Below are positions 55,800 through 64,000 of a DNA stretch of 64,000 bases, in pieces. Both the position numbers and the translations under genes were made by a program. Position 1 is the first letter of the stretch, and the number at the start of each line of letters is the position of its first letter. Under the pieces are notes generated by a model. That model saw nothing but the letters and a program-made list of their open reading frames with translations, had not been told where the DNA came from and searched no databases. Origin of the DNA: Kibdelosporangium aridum. Its GTDB lineage: Bacteria; Actinomycetota; Actinomycetes; Mycobacteriales; Pseudonocardiaceae. The stretch is from the NCBI RefSeq assembly GCF_900176515.1, contig NZ_FWXV01000002.1, positions 1,364,001 to 1,428,000 on the forward strand, given 5' to 3'.

Positions 55800-57002
55800 T
55801 CAGTGTGCGACGGCCGCGGCGCCGTGTTCGTCGATCAGGGCACCCGTGGTGAAGCGCTCCAGGGTGAACGGCTCGTTCAACGTGTGCGGCTCGCCGTGCG
55901 CCAACGTGTGCGCGAACACCCAACCCACACCCGGCGTCGCCTTGAACCCGCCGGTTCCCCAGCCGCAGTTGACGAACAGGTTCTCCACCGGTGTGCGGCC
56001 GATGATCGGTGACGCGTCCGGCGTGACGTCCACGATCCCGCCCCACGTCCGGATCAGGTGCGCCCGCGCGAAGATCGGGAACAGCTCCAAGGCCGCGGCC
56101 ATCTGTTGTTCGATCACGTGCACCGAACCGCGTTGGCCATAGGAGTTGTACGAGTCGATGCCCGCGCCCATGACCAGCTCACCCTTGTGCGCCTGGCTGA
56201 CGTAGACGTGCACGTGGTTCGACATGACCACGGTCGGGTGCACGGGTTCGAGCAGCTCTGAAACAAGCGCTTGCAACGGATGGCTTTGCAGCGGCAGGCG
56301 AATGCCGAGGGTCGAGGCGAGCACGCTGGTGTGCCCGGCGGCCGCGAGCCCGATCCGCCCCGCGTGGATCGGGCCGCGATTCGTTTCCACACCGGTGACG
56401 CGGTTGCCGTCGGTGATGAAGCCGGTGACCTCGCAGCCTTGGATGAGGTCGACGCCGTACCGGTCGGCCTTACGCGCGAAAGCCCAGGCCACATAGTCGT
56501 GCTTGGCGATCCCGGCGCGCGGCTGCCATGTCCCGCCGAGTACGGGATAGCGCACGTCCGGCGAGATGTTGACGATCGGGCAGACCTTGGCGACCTCCTC
56601 CGGCGTGAGCCATTCGCCGTCGATCCCGTTGAGGCGGTTGGCATTGACACGCCGCGTGCCCTCGCGGATGTCCTGCAGCGTGTGCGCGAGGTTGAGCACG
56701 CCGCGCTGGCTGAACAGGAAGTCGTACTCCAGGTCCTCCTGCAGGCCTTCCCAGAGTTTCAGGGCGTGCTCGTAGATCGCGGCGCTTTCGTCCCAGAGGT
56801 AGTTGGACCGGATGATCGTGGTGTTGCGGGCCATGTTCCCGCCGGCCAGCCAGCCCTTCTCCAGCACGGCCACGTTCGTGATGCCGTGGTTGCGCGCGAG
56901 GTAGTAAGCAGTGGCCAGGCCGTGTCCGCCCGCGCCGACGATGATGACGTCATAGGACTTCTTCGGCTCGGGGGTACGCCAGAGCCAGTCGGGGTGCTCC
57001 AT
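55800..57002 (-). CDS. soxB: Sarcosine oxidase beta subunit
   Basis: The flavin subunit that oxidises the amine. The 400 residues start with the FAD loop [20 protein letters not shown], then [13 protein letters not shown] and [12 protein letters not shown]. The C-terminal [22 protein letters not shown] contains flavin-contacting residues. It begins two bases after the stop of the 797-residue enzyme, so both are in one operon. The usual glyA or purU of such operons is not seen downstream. Confidence 0.96.
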   Translation of the reverse strand: MEHPDWLWRTPEPKKSYDVIIVGAGGHGLATAYYLARNHGITNVAVLEKGWLAGGNMARNTTIIRSNYLWDESAAIYEHALKLWEGLQEDLEYDFLFSQRGVLNLAHTLQDIREGTRRVNANRLNGIDGEWLTPEEVAKVCPIVNISPDVRYPVLGGTWQPRAGIAKHDYVAWAFARKADRYGVDLIQGCEVTGFITDGNRVTGVETNRGPIHAGRIGLAAAGHTSVLASTLGIRLPLQSHPLQALVSELLEPVHPTVVMSNHVHVYVSQAHKGELVMGAGIDSYNSYGQRGSVHVIEQQMAAALELFPIFARAHLIRTWGGIVDVTPDASPIIGRTPVENLFVNCGWGTGGFKATPGVGWVFAHTLAHGEPHTLNEPFTLERFTTGALIDEHGAAAVAH

Positions 57003-57004
57003 CG

Positions 57005-59398
57005 CTATCCCCTCAACCGGGTCATCTTGGGGTCGAACAGCGGCTCTTCGGCGACGGTCGCCTCGATCCGGCGATCGAAATATCCAATATGGACGGTCTG
57101 GCCCGGGGCGGTCAGCTCAGCGGGCAACCAGGCGTACGCGATGCCTTTGCCGATCGTGTGGCCGTAGGCCGCGCTGGTCACGTAACCGACGCAGGTGTCG
57201 CCGTCGAACACCGGTTCCTTGCCCATCACAGTGTCGTCCAGCGTCAGGCACGTGAGCTTGCGCTTCGGCTCACCCGGCTTGAGGGCGGCCTTGCCGATGA
57301 AATCCTTGGACATCTTCACCGCGAACCCAAGACCTGCCTCGAACGGATCGTGCTCGTAGGTCATGTCTGTGCCGAACGACCGGTAGCCCTTCTCCAGGCG
57401 CAGGCTGTTGAACGCTGCCCGGCCACCCGCGATCAGGCCGTACTGCTCACCGGCCGCCCACAGCGTGTCCCACAGCTTCAGGCCCATGTCAGCCGTGGTG
57501 TACAGCTCCCAGCCCAGTTCACCCACATAGGACAGTCGCAGTGCGGTGACCGGGACGTTGCCGATGTAGCCCTGCTTGCCGCGGAAGTACTTCAACGCGG
57601 TCAGATCGATGTCGGTCAACGGTTGTACGAGGTCACGCGCTTGCGGGCCCCACACGCCGAGGCAGCACGTACTCGCGGTGATGTCACGGACCGACACGTC
57701 GTCGGGCAGGTGCCGGGTGAACCAGTCCAGGTCCAGGTTTCCGTTGGCGCCCACCTGGAACTGGTCCTTGGCCAGTCGCGCCACGGTGACGTCACTGCGG
57801 ATGCCGCCGTCGATGTCCAGCAGCAGGCAGTACGTCACCGAACCGACGGACTTGTTCACATCGCCCGTGGTCATCCGCTGCAGGAAGTCCGCCGCACCAC
57901 GGCCTTCGACCATCAGCCGCTTCAGGGCTGTCATGTCATAGAGGGCGACGCGCTCACGGGTGATCTGTGCTTCGACGGCCGCGATGGGCGACCAGTATTC
58001 GGCGGCCCATGCGTTGGGCTGGTGCACCTGACGGTCCTGCAACTGATCCAGATTCACCTCGTACCACTGCGGCCGCTCCCAGCCGTTGGCTTCGAGGAAG
58101 TACGCGCCGAGTTCCTTCTGCCGCTGGTAGAACGGGCTCGTGCGCAGTGGCCGCGGCGCCTCCATCGGCTGCAGCGGGTGCTTGATGTCGTAGACCTCGA
58201 CGAAGTTCTGGCAGCCACGGGCCTTGATGTAGTCGGGTGCCAAGTGGTGCTTCTCGAACCTGTTCACGTCGCATTCGTGCAGGTCGTAGGACTTGCAGTA
58301 GCCGTCGACGAGCCACTCGGCCATCGCGTTGGCCACGCCTGCCGAGTGCGTGACCCAGACCGCCTCGGCGACCCAGAACCCGCTGACCGTGGGGGACTCG
58401 CCGAGCAACGGCATGTCGTCGACGGTGAACGAGAAGAGGCCGTTGATGCCTTCCTCGATCTTGGCGTCCTTGGTGGACGGCAGCAGCCAGCGCGTCTCGT
58501 ACCAGGCCTCTTCGAAGTCCTGCTCGGTGAACGGCAGCACCGACGGCATGACCTCGGCCTTGTCGACGCTGAGGATGTCGTGCACGTCGACCGGCATCGG
58601 CTGGTGGCCGTAGAAGCCGATGCCGATCGTGTCGTGGCGGTCGCGGTAGTACAGGTCCGCGTCCTGGTGGCGCAGGATCGGCCGGACCGCCTCGGCCTGC
58701 TGGCCCGCGATCGCCGGGACCTGGCCGGTCCACGCCAGCTGGTGGGCGAGCGGGACCAGCGGCAACGTCATGCCGACCAGGCCGGCGACCTTCGGACCCC
58801 AGATCCCGGCGCAGCAGACCACGATGTCCGCAGGCAGCTCGCCCTTGTCCGTGACCACGCCGATGACGCGATCACCTTCGGTCTGGATGTCCAGGACCTC
58901 GTGGCGCTCCAACAGCTTCGCGCCTCGTTCCGAGGCTCGCTTGAGCTGCACCTCGACGGCCTTGACCGCCTTGGCCAGGCCGTCGGTCGGCACGTGCAGG
59001 CCCGCGCGCACGGTGTCCTCGCGCAGCAACGGGTACAGCTTCCTCGTTTCGTCGGCGTCGAGGACCGTGCCCTCGACGCCCCATGACGTCAGCCAACCGT
59101 GCCTGCGGTGCAGCTCCTGCTCACGCTCGGGCGTCAGCGCCACTTCGAGGCCGCCGACCTGCAGGAAGCAGTCCAGCTCGACCAGCTTCTGCACGGTGTA
59201 GCTGGCCAGCTCGGTCATCGTCTTGGACCCGTTGGCCTGGAACACCAGGCCGGGCGCGTGCGACGACGAACCGCCGGGCGTGGGCAGCGGGCCCTGATCG
59301 ACGACCGTGACGTCGGTCCAGCCTTTGGTGGTCAGCTCGTCGGCGAGGGCGGCACCTACCACTCCGGCCCCGATGATCACGACCTTCGGTCCAGCCAC
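57005..59398 (-). CDS. Dimethylglycine oxidase-like FAD/GcvT protein
   Basis: This 797-residue enzyme has an N-terminal DAO-type flavin domain and a C-terminal GcvT folate domain, the plan of Arthrobacter dimethylglycine oxidase. The dinucleotide loop is [17 protein letters not shown]. The covalent flavin site is [13 protein letters not shown] with His47. The C-terminal part has [33 protein letters not shown] and [20 protein letters not shown] lies five bases before the GTG. It would convert dimethylglycine to sarcosine for the downstream SoxBDAG. A sarcosine dehydrogenase activity is an alternative. Confidence 0.9.
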   Translation of the reverse strand: MAGPKVVIIGAGVVGAALADELTTKGWTDVTVVDQGPLPTPGGSSSHAPGLVFQANGSKTMTELASYTVQKLVELDCFLQVGGLEVALTPEREQELHRRHGWLTSWGVEGTVLDADETRKLYPLLREDTVRAGLHVPTDGLAKAVKAVEVQLKRASERGAKLLERHEVLDIQTEGDRVIGVVTDKGELPADIVVCCAGIWGPKVAGLVGMTLPLVPLAHQLAWTGQVPAIAGQQAEAVRPILRHQDADLYYRDRHDTIGIGFYGHQPMPVDVHDILSVDKAEVMPSVLPFTEQDFEEAWYETRWLLPSTKDAKIEEGINGLFSFTVDDMPLLGESPTVSGFWVAEAVWVTHSAGVANAMAEWLVDGYCKSYDLHECDVNRFEKHHLAPDYIKARGCQNFVEVYDIKHPLQPMEAPRPLRTSPFYQRQKELGAYFLEANGWERPQWYEVNLDQLQDRQVHQPNAWAAEYWSPIAAVEAQITRERVALYDMTALKRLMVEGRGAADFLQRMTTGDVNKSVGSVTYCLLLDIDGGIRSDVTVARLAKDQFQVGANGNLDLDWFTRHLPDDVSVRDITASTCCLGVWGPQARDLVQPLTDIDLTALKYFRGKQGYIGNVPVTALRLSYVGELGWELYTTADMGLKLWDTLWAAGEQYGLIAGGRAAFNSLRLEKGYRSFGTDMTYEHDPFEAGLGFAVKMSKDFIGKAALKPGEPKRKLTCLTLDDTVMGKEPVFDGDTCVGYVTSAAYGHTIGKGIAYAWLPAELTAPGQTVHIGYFDRRIEATVAEEPLFDPKMTRLRG

Positions 59399-59473
59399 AC
59401 CAGCCTCCTGTGCGCACTATCCGCAACACCATGCAGCTTGCGCAACAAGCGTGGCTCTTGGGGAGTGGGTGTG

Positions 59474-60763
59474 TCAAGCGTCCGGCAGCCAGTTCCCGTG
59501 GAAGCCTGCGGGAACGCGACGAGGGAGCTTGATCGACGCCGCGAAGTCGAGAGTTTTCGCGTCGAGGAAGAGAAGTTCGGAGCCGCTGCCGTCGTGCTCG
59601 GTGACGATCGACATCAGCCAGCCGTCGTCCTCGGTTTTCGCGTCCTGCTTGCTGACGAACTCCGCCTCACCGGGATTTTTGCCCAGTTCGTTGACCTCGC
59701 TGCGGCCGCTGTCGGTGTCGTACTTGACGATCGCGTTGTCGGTGACCGTGTACAGGAACTTGCTCGGCCGGCCGAGCTGCTCCTCGTTGAACGACGGGAA
59801 CTCGATGTCCCGGTCGTCCCGCAGTTCCTCGACGACCTTGCCTGTCGCCGGGTCGAGGATCCAGCGGTACAGGCCGGACCCGACGGCGGCCTCCGCGGGA
59901 TTGGTCACGCCGCTGATCTCGTCCCACAGTCCGGCGAACTTGTCTCGGGAGTAGCGGACCGCGTCCAGCACGATGCGGCCTTGGTCCTCGTAGGCGTTGC
60001 CGACGTGGAACACGTAGCACGGGTCCACGTCGAACCACTGGACCTCACCGCCCTTCGGCATCACGCCGATGCGGGCGCCATAGCTGTCGCTCCACACGTA
60101 CGGCATGCCTTTGCCGACGCGTTCGAACTCGAACACCACAGGCAGGTCCAGCCAGATCACGTGGTTCTCGGTGATGGAGAAGTCGTGCATCATCGTCGGC
60201 CCCGGCACGGTGATCTCCCGGCTTTCCACCAGCTCGCCGGTGCGGTCCAGGCGGTGGTAGGTCAGGTAGGGCGGCATGAAGCCGTAGCCGAAGAAGTGCA
60301 GGTCGCCGGTGACCGGGTCCTCTTTGGGGTGCGCGGTCATCGCGGTGGTCAGCCTGCCGCCGAAGTCGCACGGTCCGACGGTGTCCAGTTCGGGTGTCAT
60401 CTCGTACGGGAAACCGGACTCCACCAGGGCGAAGACCTTGCCCGCGTGCCGGATCACGTTGGTGTTGGCGGTGACGGCCGCCCGGTCCAGCCCTGTCTCG
60501 GTGAGGAACTGGGCGCCTGCCAGTTTCGTGGTCTTCACCCAGCGGTTGCGGTACCACTCCGCGCGCCCGTCCTGGATCCGGACGCCGTGGATCATCCCGT
60601 CGCCCGCGAACCAATGCCCAGGATCCTGCCCGGGCAACGGGTTCGGGCCGTTGCGGAAGTACCGCCCGGCCAGCTCGGCGGGCAGTTCGCCGGTCACCGG
60701 CAGGTCAATGGTCTCGATCTCGTCGGCCACCGGTGCGAGCAGGCCTTCCAGGTATGCGGGCAC
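59474..60763 (-). CDS. Carotenoid-cleavage-dioxygenase/RPE65 family
   Basis: The GTG at 60763, directly behind GGAAGGAG, gives 429 residues; longer frames read through the operator and are not preferred. The four iron-binding histidines are visible: His145 (TAHPKED), His193 (MMHDFSIT), His253 (VFHVGNAYE) and His422 (GFHGNW). The family cleaves carotenoids, stilbenes or lignans. A substrate is not predictable, and no carotenoid genes are near. It lies upstream of the sox operon in the same orientation, with 75 bases between, and is divergent from PadR. Confidence 0.92.
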   Translation of the reverse strand: MPAYLEGLLAPVADEIETIDLPVTGELPAELAGRYFRNGPNPLPGQDPGHWFAGDGMIHGVRIQDGRAEWYRNRWVKTTKLAGAQFLTETGLDRAAVTANTNVIRHAGKVFALVESGFPYEMTPELDTVGPCDFGGRLTTAMTAHPKEDPVTGDLHFFGYGFMPPYLTYHRLDRTGELVESREITVPGPTMMHDFSITENHVIWLDLPVVFEFERVGKGMPYVWSDSYGARIGVMPKGGEVQWFDVDPCYVFHVGNAYEDQGRIVLDAVRYSRDKFAGLWDEISGVTNPAEAAVGSGLYRWILDPATGKVVEELRDDRDIEFPSFNEEQLGRPSKFLYTVTDNAIVKYDTDSGRSEVNELGKNPGEAEFVSKQDAKTEDDGWLMSIVTEHDGSGSELLFLDAKTLDFAASIKLPRRVPAGFHGNWLPDA

Positions 60764-60782
60764 ATCGATCTCCTTCCAGTAG

Positions 60783-60835
60783 TGACATGTCAAAACTAGA
60801 AGGTCAGAATTCGACATGTCAATGCTGGAATGTCA
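60783..60835. promoter_or_regulatory. Paired TGTCA-type operators for PadR
   Basis: TGACATGTCA (60783-60792) and GACATGTCA (60813-60821) are near-identical palindromes with centres 29 bases apart. Extra half-sites GGTCA (60802-60806) and TGTCA (60831-60835) lie in between and after. They fill the divergent gap between the dioxygenase and padR. PadR regulators bind repeats of this type, often ATGT-N-ACAT. Confidence 0.65.
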
Positions 60836-60846
60836 AAATCGGCGGC

Positions 60847-61359
60847 ATGAGCCTTCGCCACGCCGTGCTCGGCCTGCTCACCTCCGGCCCGGCCAGCGGC
60901 TACGACCTGATGAAACGGTTCGAGTCGTCACTCGGCTACGTGTGGTCGGCGACGCAGAGCCAGCTCTACGGCGAGCTCACCAAGATGGCGGACGAAGGCC
61001 TCGTCGAAGTCGCCGCAGAAGGACCGCGCGGCCGCAAGGAATACGCGATCACGGAAGACGGACGAGCGGCGCTCCTGCACTGGATGACCGAAGTCGAACC
61101 AGAACCCCTACGCCGCAACGGGTTGTTGTTGCGCGCATTCTTCCTGCACCTGGTCGAACCGGACAAGGCGGTCGCCTTCTTGCGCCACCAAGCCGACTTG
61201 GCGGCCCAGCAGCACGAGGAACTCAGCAAGCTCGCAGAACTTGTCGCCGAGGAAGAGCCGTGCCCGGAGAACACCTCAGGCCGGATCGTCCTGGAGTACG
61301 GGCTGCGCGCCAGCGCGACCTACCGCGACTGGGCGGACTGGGCCGAGAAGCAGATCTAG
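60847..61359 (+). CDS. PadR-family transcriptional regulator
   Basis: The ATG gives 170 residues. The PadR winged helix is MSLRHAVLGLLTSGPASGYDLM and SQLYGELTKMADEGLVEV, with the wing GRKEYAITEDGRAALL. The C-terminal dimerisation part follows, with a helical LRHQADLAAQQHEELSKLAEL. The repeats upstream and the divergent dioxygenase gene make it the likely repressor of that gene and of itself. The ligand may be the dioxygenase substrate or product. Confidence 0.93.
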   Translation: MSLRHAVLGLLTSGPASGYDLMKRFESSLGYVWSATQSQLYGELTKMADEGLVEVAAEGPRGRKEYAITEDGRAALLHWMTEVEPEPLRRNGLLLRAFFLHLVEPDKAVAFLRHQADLAAQQHEELSKLAELVAEEEPCPENTSGRIVLEYGLRASATYRDWADWAEKQI

Positions 61360-61527
61360 TTCTTGGCGCCCTTGGCCTTGTCGAGCTCGGCCTTCTGCTT
61401 GTTGCGGGCGTCGATGCCCAGCCCGACCATCGCCGGACTACGTATGCGCAGGTCAACGTGACATGGCCGGACGGCATGCCCAAAGAGGCGGCCGACGCCG
61501 TCCTCCCAGCCGACTGGTTGCCGTGAA

Positions 61528-61564
61528 GGCCACCCTAGGGACATCAGACGCCCCTAGGGTGGCC
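61528..61564. terminator. Perfect 13-bp hairpin between convergent genes
   Basis: GGCCACCCTAGGG (61528-61540) pairs fully with CCCTAGGGTGGCC (61552-61564) around an 11-base loop. It lies after padR and 16 bases past the proX-like stop codon, so it probably ends both transcripts. No long T run follows, as is usual in actinobacteria. Confidence 0.7.
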
Positions 61565-61579
61565 CTCACTGCGACGGAA

Positions 61580-62536
61580 TCAGGTGGCGGGCAGCCAGGC
61601 TTTGACCTTGTCCTGGTTGGCCTCGACCCACTTCTTGGCCGCGGCGTCCGGCGTCATCTTGTCCACGGCGATCCAGCGGGCCACGAGGTTCTGGTCGTCG
61701 TTGGTCCACTTGAAGTTCTTCACCAGCTGGTACGCGGGTCCGTTGGCGTCGGCGAACTTCTTGCTGACGATCTTGTCCAGGTCGTAGTCCGGGTAGTCGC
61801 AGGCGATCTTCTCCGGCACCGCGTCGCATCCCGGTGTGTACGGGGGCAGCTTCACCTTCTCCAGCTTGATCTCCGAGAACAGCCACTGCGGCGAGTAGAA
61901 GTAGCCGATCAGCGGCGTCTTGCGCTCCTCCGCCTGCCGGAACGCCTGGATCAGCGCGGTCTCGCTGCCGCCGTAGACCACCTTGAAGTTCAGGCCGAGG
62001 TTTTTCACCAGGGCCTCGTCGTTGGTCACGAAGGACGGGTCGCCGTCGAGCAACTGGCCCTGACCGCCGGACTCGGACGTCTTGAACATGTCCGCGTTCT
62101 TGTTCAGGTTGTTCCAGTCCAGCAGTTCCGGCTTCTCCTTGGCCAGCCACGGCGGGATGTACCAGCCGATCTGGCCCTTCACACCGGTCGAGCCCGCCGA
62201 GACACCGATCTTCTGCTCGTCGATGTACTTCTTGCGCAGGTCGTCGTGGCCCCAGTTCTCGACAACCGCGTCCACTTCGCCGGTGCCGAAGCCCTGCCAG
62301 GCGACTTCTTCCTTCAGGTCCTTCTTGGTCACCCGGCAGCCGAGGTTCTTCTCCGCCACGTACGCGATCACCGCCGCGTTGGCCTCGTAGCCGACCCATG
62401 GGTTGATCGCGATCTTGAACTCGCCGCAGGAAGCCTGTGATCCGCCTCCTCCGCCGGGGTTCTCACCGACCTTCGCGCCACTGCAGCCGGCCAATGCCAG
62501 TCCGGCGACGGCGAAAACCGCCAGAGTCCTCTTCAC
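61580..62536 (-). CDS. Glycine betaine/proline ABC transporter substrate-binding lipoprotein
   Basis: A ProX/OpuAC-type lipoprotein that captures quaternary amines outside the cell. The GTG at 62536, behind GAGGAGG, gives 318 residues. The lipobox is ALAGC with Cys18. The domain has GEFKIAINPWVGYEANAAVIAYV (in parts: KIAINPWVGYEANA), WQGFGTGEVDAVVENWG and GSTGVKGQIGWYIPPW, rich in Trp residues of the binding cage type. Its stop lies close to the 61528 terminator. It overlaps the permease stop by four bases. Confidence 0.92.
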   Translation of the reverse strand: MKRTLAVFAVAGLALAGCSGAKVGENPGGGGGSQASCGEFKIAINPWVGYEANAAVIAYVAEKNLGCRVTKKDLKEEVAWQGFGTGEVDAVVENWGHDDLRKKYIDEQKIGVSAGSTGVKGQIGWYIPPWLAKEKPELLDWNNLNKNADMFKTSESGGQGQLLDGDPSFVTNDEALVKNLGLNFKVVYGGSETALIQAFRQAEERKTPLIGYFYSPQWLFSEIKLEKVKLPPYTPGCDAVPEKIACDYPDYDLDKIVSKKFADANGPAYQLVKNFKWTNDDQNLVARWIAVDKMTPDAAAKKWVEANQDKVKAWLPAT

Positions 62537-64000
62537 CGTGAACCTCCTCGTTGCGTGCGGTTGGCCGCCGCCTGCGTCAGACGGTCGAGCATCACCCCGA
62601 GCAGCAGAATGGCGATGCCGGCCGCGAGCCCCTTGCCGTAGAGCTGGCCCTGTGAGAACCCCGCGACGACGTCGTAGCCGAGTGCTCCCGCACCCACCAA
62701 GCCACCGACGACGACCATCGAAAGCACGTAGATCAACCCCTGGTTGGTGGCCAGCGTCACCGCCCGGACCGACATCGGCAGCTGCACCTTGGTGATCGTC
62801 TGCCAATTGCTGGACCCGGACGCTACCGCTGCCTCCACTGTGGTCGCCGACACGCCGCGGATGCCGTCCGCGACGATCTTCACGGCGACCGGTACCGCGT
62901 ACACGACCGCCGCGGCGATCGCGGTGAACCTGCTTGCCGAGAACAAAGCCAGGAACGGCACCAGATATACGAAGTGCGGCATGGTCTGCGCCGCGTCGAG
63001 CACCGGCCGGATCACCCGGTCGGCCCGCTGTGAGCGGCCCATCCAGACACCGACCACGAGCCCGATGACCATTGTGAACACTGTGGCAACAAGCAGTGAA
63101 GCCAACGTGGTCATGCCGTCGGACCACAACCCGGTCGCGACAAGCAGTCCCAAGCACACCGCGGACACGATCGCCGCCCGCACACTGCCGATCACCACAG
63201 AGATCGCCACGAGCGCCAACGCGACCAGCCACCACGGCGAGTCGACGAGCACGGCCTGCAGCGGATCGATCAGCACCCAGGTGAAGACGTCCTTGATGCC
63301 GTTGGTGATCGGCGCGAAGTTCGACTGGATCCAGTCGGTCACCTCACTGGCCCACAGCACGATCGTGCTGCCGATGTCCAGCCGGGAATCGAACTCCGCC
63401 GCCCAGATGTAGGTGTACGACAGCCAGATCGCGAAGACCGTCAGCGCACCGCCCACCAGCAGCGCGATCCTGTTTGGACGGTCGCGTCCTCGTGAGGCTG
63501 CCGCCGTGGTGACCCGGTCGAGCACGATGGCCATCACCACGATCGCCAGACCGGCGTTGAACGCGGTGCCGACATCCAGTGTCTGCAACGCCTTGATGAC
63601 CGTCTTGCCGAGACCGGGCGCGTCGATCAGGGCTGCGATGGTGACCATCGCCAGCGCCGCCATGATCGTCTGGTTCACGCCGAGCACGATGGTGCGCTTG
63701 GCCGCGGGCAGCAGAACCTTGGTCAGTGTCTGGGTTTTCGTCGAACCGAGCGATTCACTCGCTTCGACCGTGTCGTGCGGAGCCGATCTGATCCCGTGCG
63801 CGGTCAGCCGGATCACCGGTGGTGCCGCGTAGATCAGCGTCGCGATCGTCGCCGACGCCGGTCCGATCAGGAAGAACAGCGTCAACGGCGCCAGGTACAC
63901 GAACGACGGCATGATCTGCATGAAGTCCAGCACCGGCGTGATGATCCGGTTGAACCGGTCGGACAGGCCCGCCCAGATGCCCAGCGGGATGCCGATCGCC
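62533..64000 (-). CDS. Betaine-type ABC permease with two fused permease domains, 5' end outside window
   Basis: The frame is open to the right edge, where the N-terminus lies beyond base 64000 (in-window residues include PLGIWAGLSDRFNRIITPVL). About 489 residues are visible. Two homologous membrane-permease halves occur in one chain: MPSFVYLAPLTLFFLIG ... IRLTAHGIRSAPHDTVEASE, and MPHFVYLVPFLALFSAS ... VKIVADGIRGVSATTVEAA. Each ends in a KTQTLTKVLLP/NWQTITKVQLP EAA-type loop. Such tandem permeases are known in actinobacterial betaine transporters. The ATPase gene should lie further right. Confidence 0.9.
   Translation of the reverse strand, partial: AIGIPLGIWAGLSDRFNRIITPVLDFMQIMPSFVYLAPLTLFFLIGPASATIATLIYAAPPVIRLTAHGIRSAPHDTVEASESLGSTKTQTLTKVLLPAAKRTIVLGVNQTIMAALAMVTIAALIDAPGLGKTVIKALQTLDVGTAFNAGLAIVVMAIVLDRVTTAAASRGRDRPNRIALLVGGALTVFAIWLSYTYIWAAEFDSRLDIGSTIVLWASEVTDWIQSNFAPITNGIKDVFTWVLIDPLQAVLVDSPWWLVALALVAISVVIGSVRAAIVSAVCLGLLVATGLWSDGMTTLASLLVATVFTMVIGLVVGVWMGRSQRADRVIRPVLDAAQTMPHFVYLVPFLALFSASRFTAIAAAVVYAVPVAVKIVADGIRGVSATTVEAAVASGSSNWQTITKVQLPMSVRAVTLATNQGLIYVLSMVVVGGLVGAGALGYDVVAGFSQGQLYGKGLAAGIAILLLGVMLDRLTQAAANRTQRGGSR

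Noticed and set aside
57089..59086. Long antisense frame over the dimethylglycine enzyme
   Set aside because: Shadow of the real gene, which has a strong ribosome-binding site and clear motifs.
59411..59450. Palindromic TTGCGCAA and GATAGT before the dimethylglycine gene
   Set aside because: A promoter is possible, but the -10-like hexamer is only about six bases from the ribosome-binding site, which is too close to call.
59099..60799. Long plus-strand frame over the dioxygenase
   Set aside because: Antisense to a gene with four iron-binding histidines; no motifs of its own.
61356..61544. Small minus-strand frame and the opposing plus-strand tail ending near 61526
   Set aside because: Both ends look protein-like (for example IDARNKQKAELDKAKG), but neither has a start signal, so a fragment of an older gene is possible yet unproven.

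Overview
The window is high-GC actinobacterial chromosome, most likely from the order Pseudonocardiales. The left end carries the origin-proximal order gnd-recF-dciA-gyrB-gyrA-DUF3566-tRNA-Ile. Further in come ppiA, rhomboid, crgA, sortase and the fhaA-fhaB-pstP-rodA-pbpA-pknA-pknB cluster. GTG starts and 1-4 nt overlaps are frequent. The genus cannot be named from this sequence alone.

Layout. 1-8.3 kb: replication and topology genes. 8.3-8.9 kb: tRNA-Ile, a 45-residue DLW-39 peptide and tRNA-Ala. 9.1-11.6 kb: an accessory insert with a solitary HTH-methylase-specificity fusion and a small membrane protein. 11.9-17.8 kb: plsC-kptA, two HAD/LysR-type genes, an IspD-like/GntR pair, DoxX and a lipoprotein. 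17.9-22.7 kb: cyclophilin, rhomboid, PH-domain protein, crgA, class E sortase, a HAD protein and trpG/pabA. 22.7-33.9 kb: the Ser/Thr kinase and cell-wall elongation locus on the minus strand, unusual in having a second complete PstP-type phosphatase after pknB. 34.0-39.3 kb: tRNA-Leu, repeat-rich spacers, a SDR, a sugar-lactone oxidase and a D-amino-acid PLP enzyme. 39.3-42.6 kb: TetR, GH1 glucosidase and MFS transporter. 42.7-46.3 kb: an XRE/TPR regulator with accessory genes and an APH-fold kinase. 46.4-49.4 kb: a CopD-CopC-YcnI copper cluster. 49.4-52.4 kb: a DUF6474 protein, then a Cas4-like Fe-S nuclease fused to an exonuclease, overlapping an unknown membrane protein. 52.4-64 kb: soxBDAG, a dimethylglycine-oxidase-like enzyme, a carotenoid-oxygenase-family protein, PadR, and a betaine-type ABC transporter that runs off the right end.

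How it works together. The left half is housekeeping: replication, gyrase, cell division and phospho-signalled peptidoglycan growth. The right end is a catabolic module. A ProX/ProW-like system would import betaine, the 797-residue enzyme would demethylate dimethylglycine, and SoxBDAG would convert sarcosine to glycine. The betaine-to-dimethylglycine enzyme is not in view.

Non-coding structure is the most unusual part. All three tRNA genes are followed by the same bipartite fold: a nested stem-loop, a CATAAT tract, and a G6/C6-type hairpin. A separate element of about 110 bp, containing a DnaA-box-like TTGTCCACA, occurs three times in gene-free spacers. Tandem DnaA boxes also lie inside dciA and upstream of the PH-domain gene. 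Several strong inverted repeats sit in promoter regions (34.7, 34.9, 37.6 and 60.8 kb).
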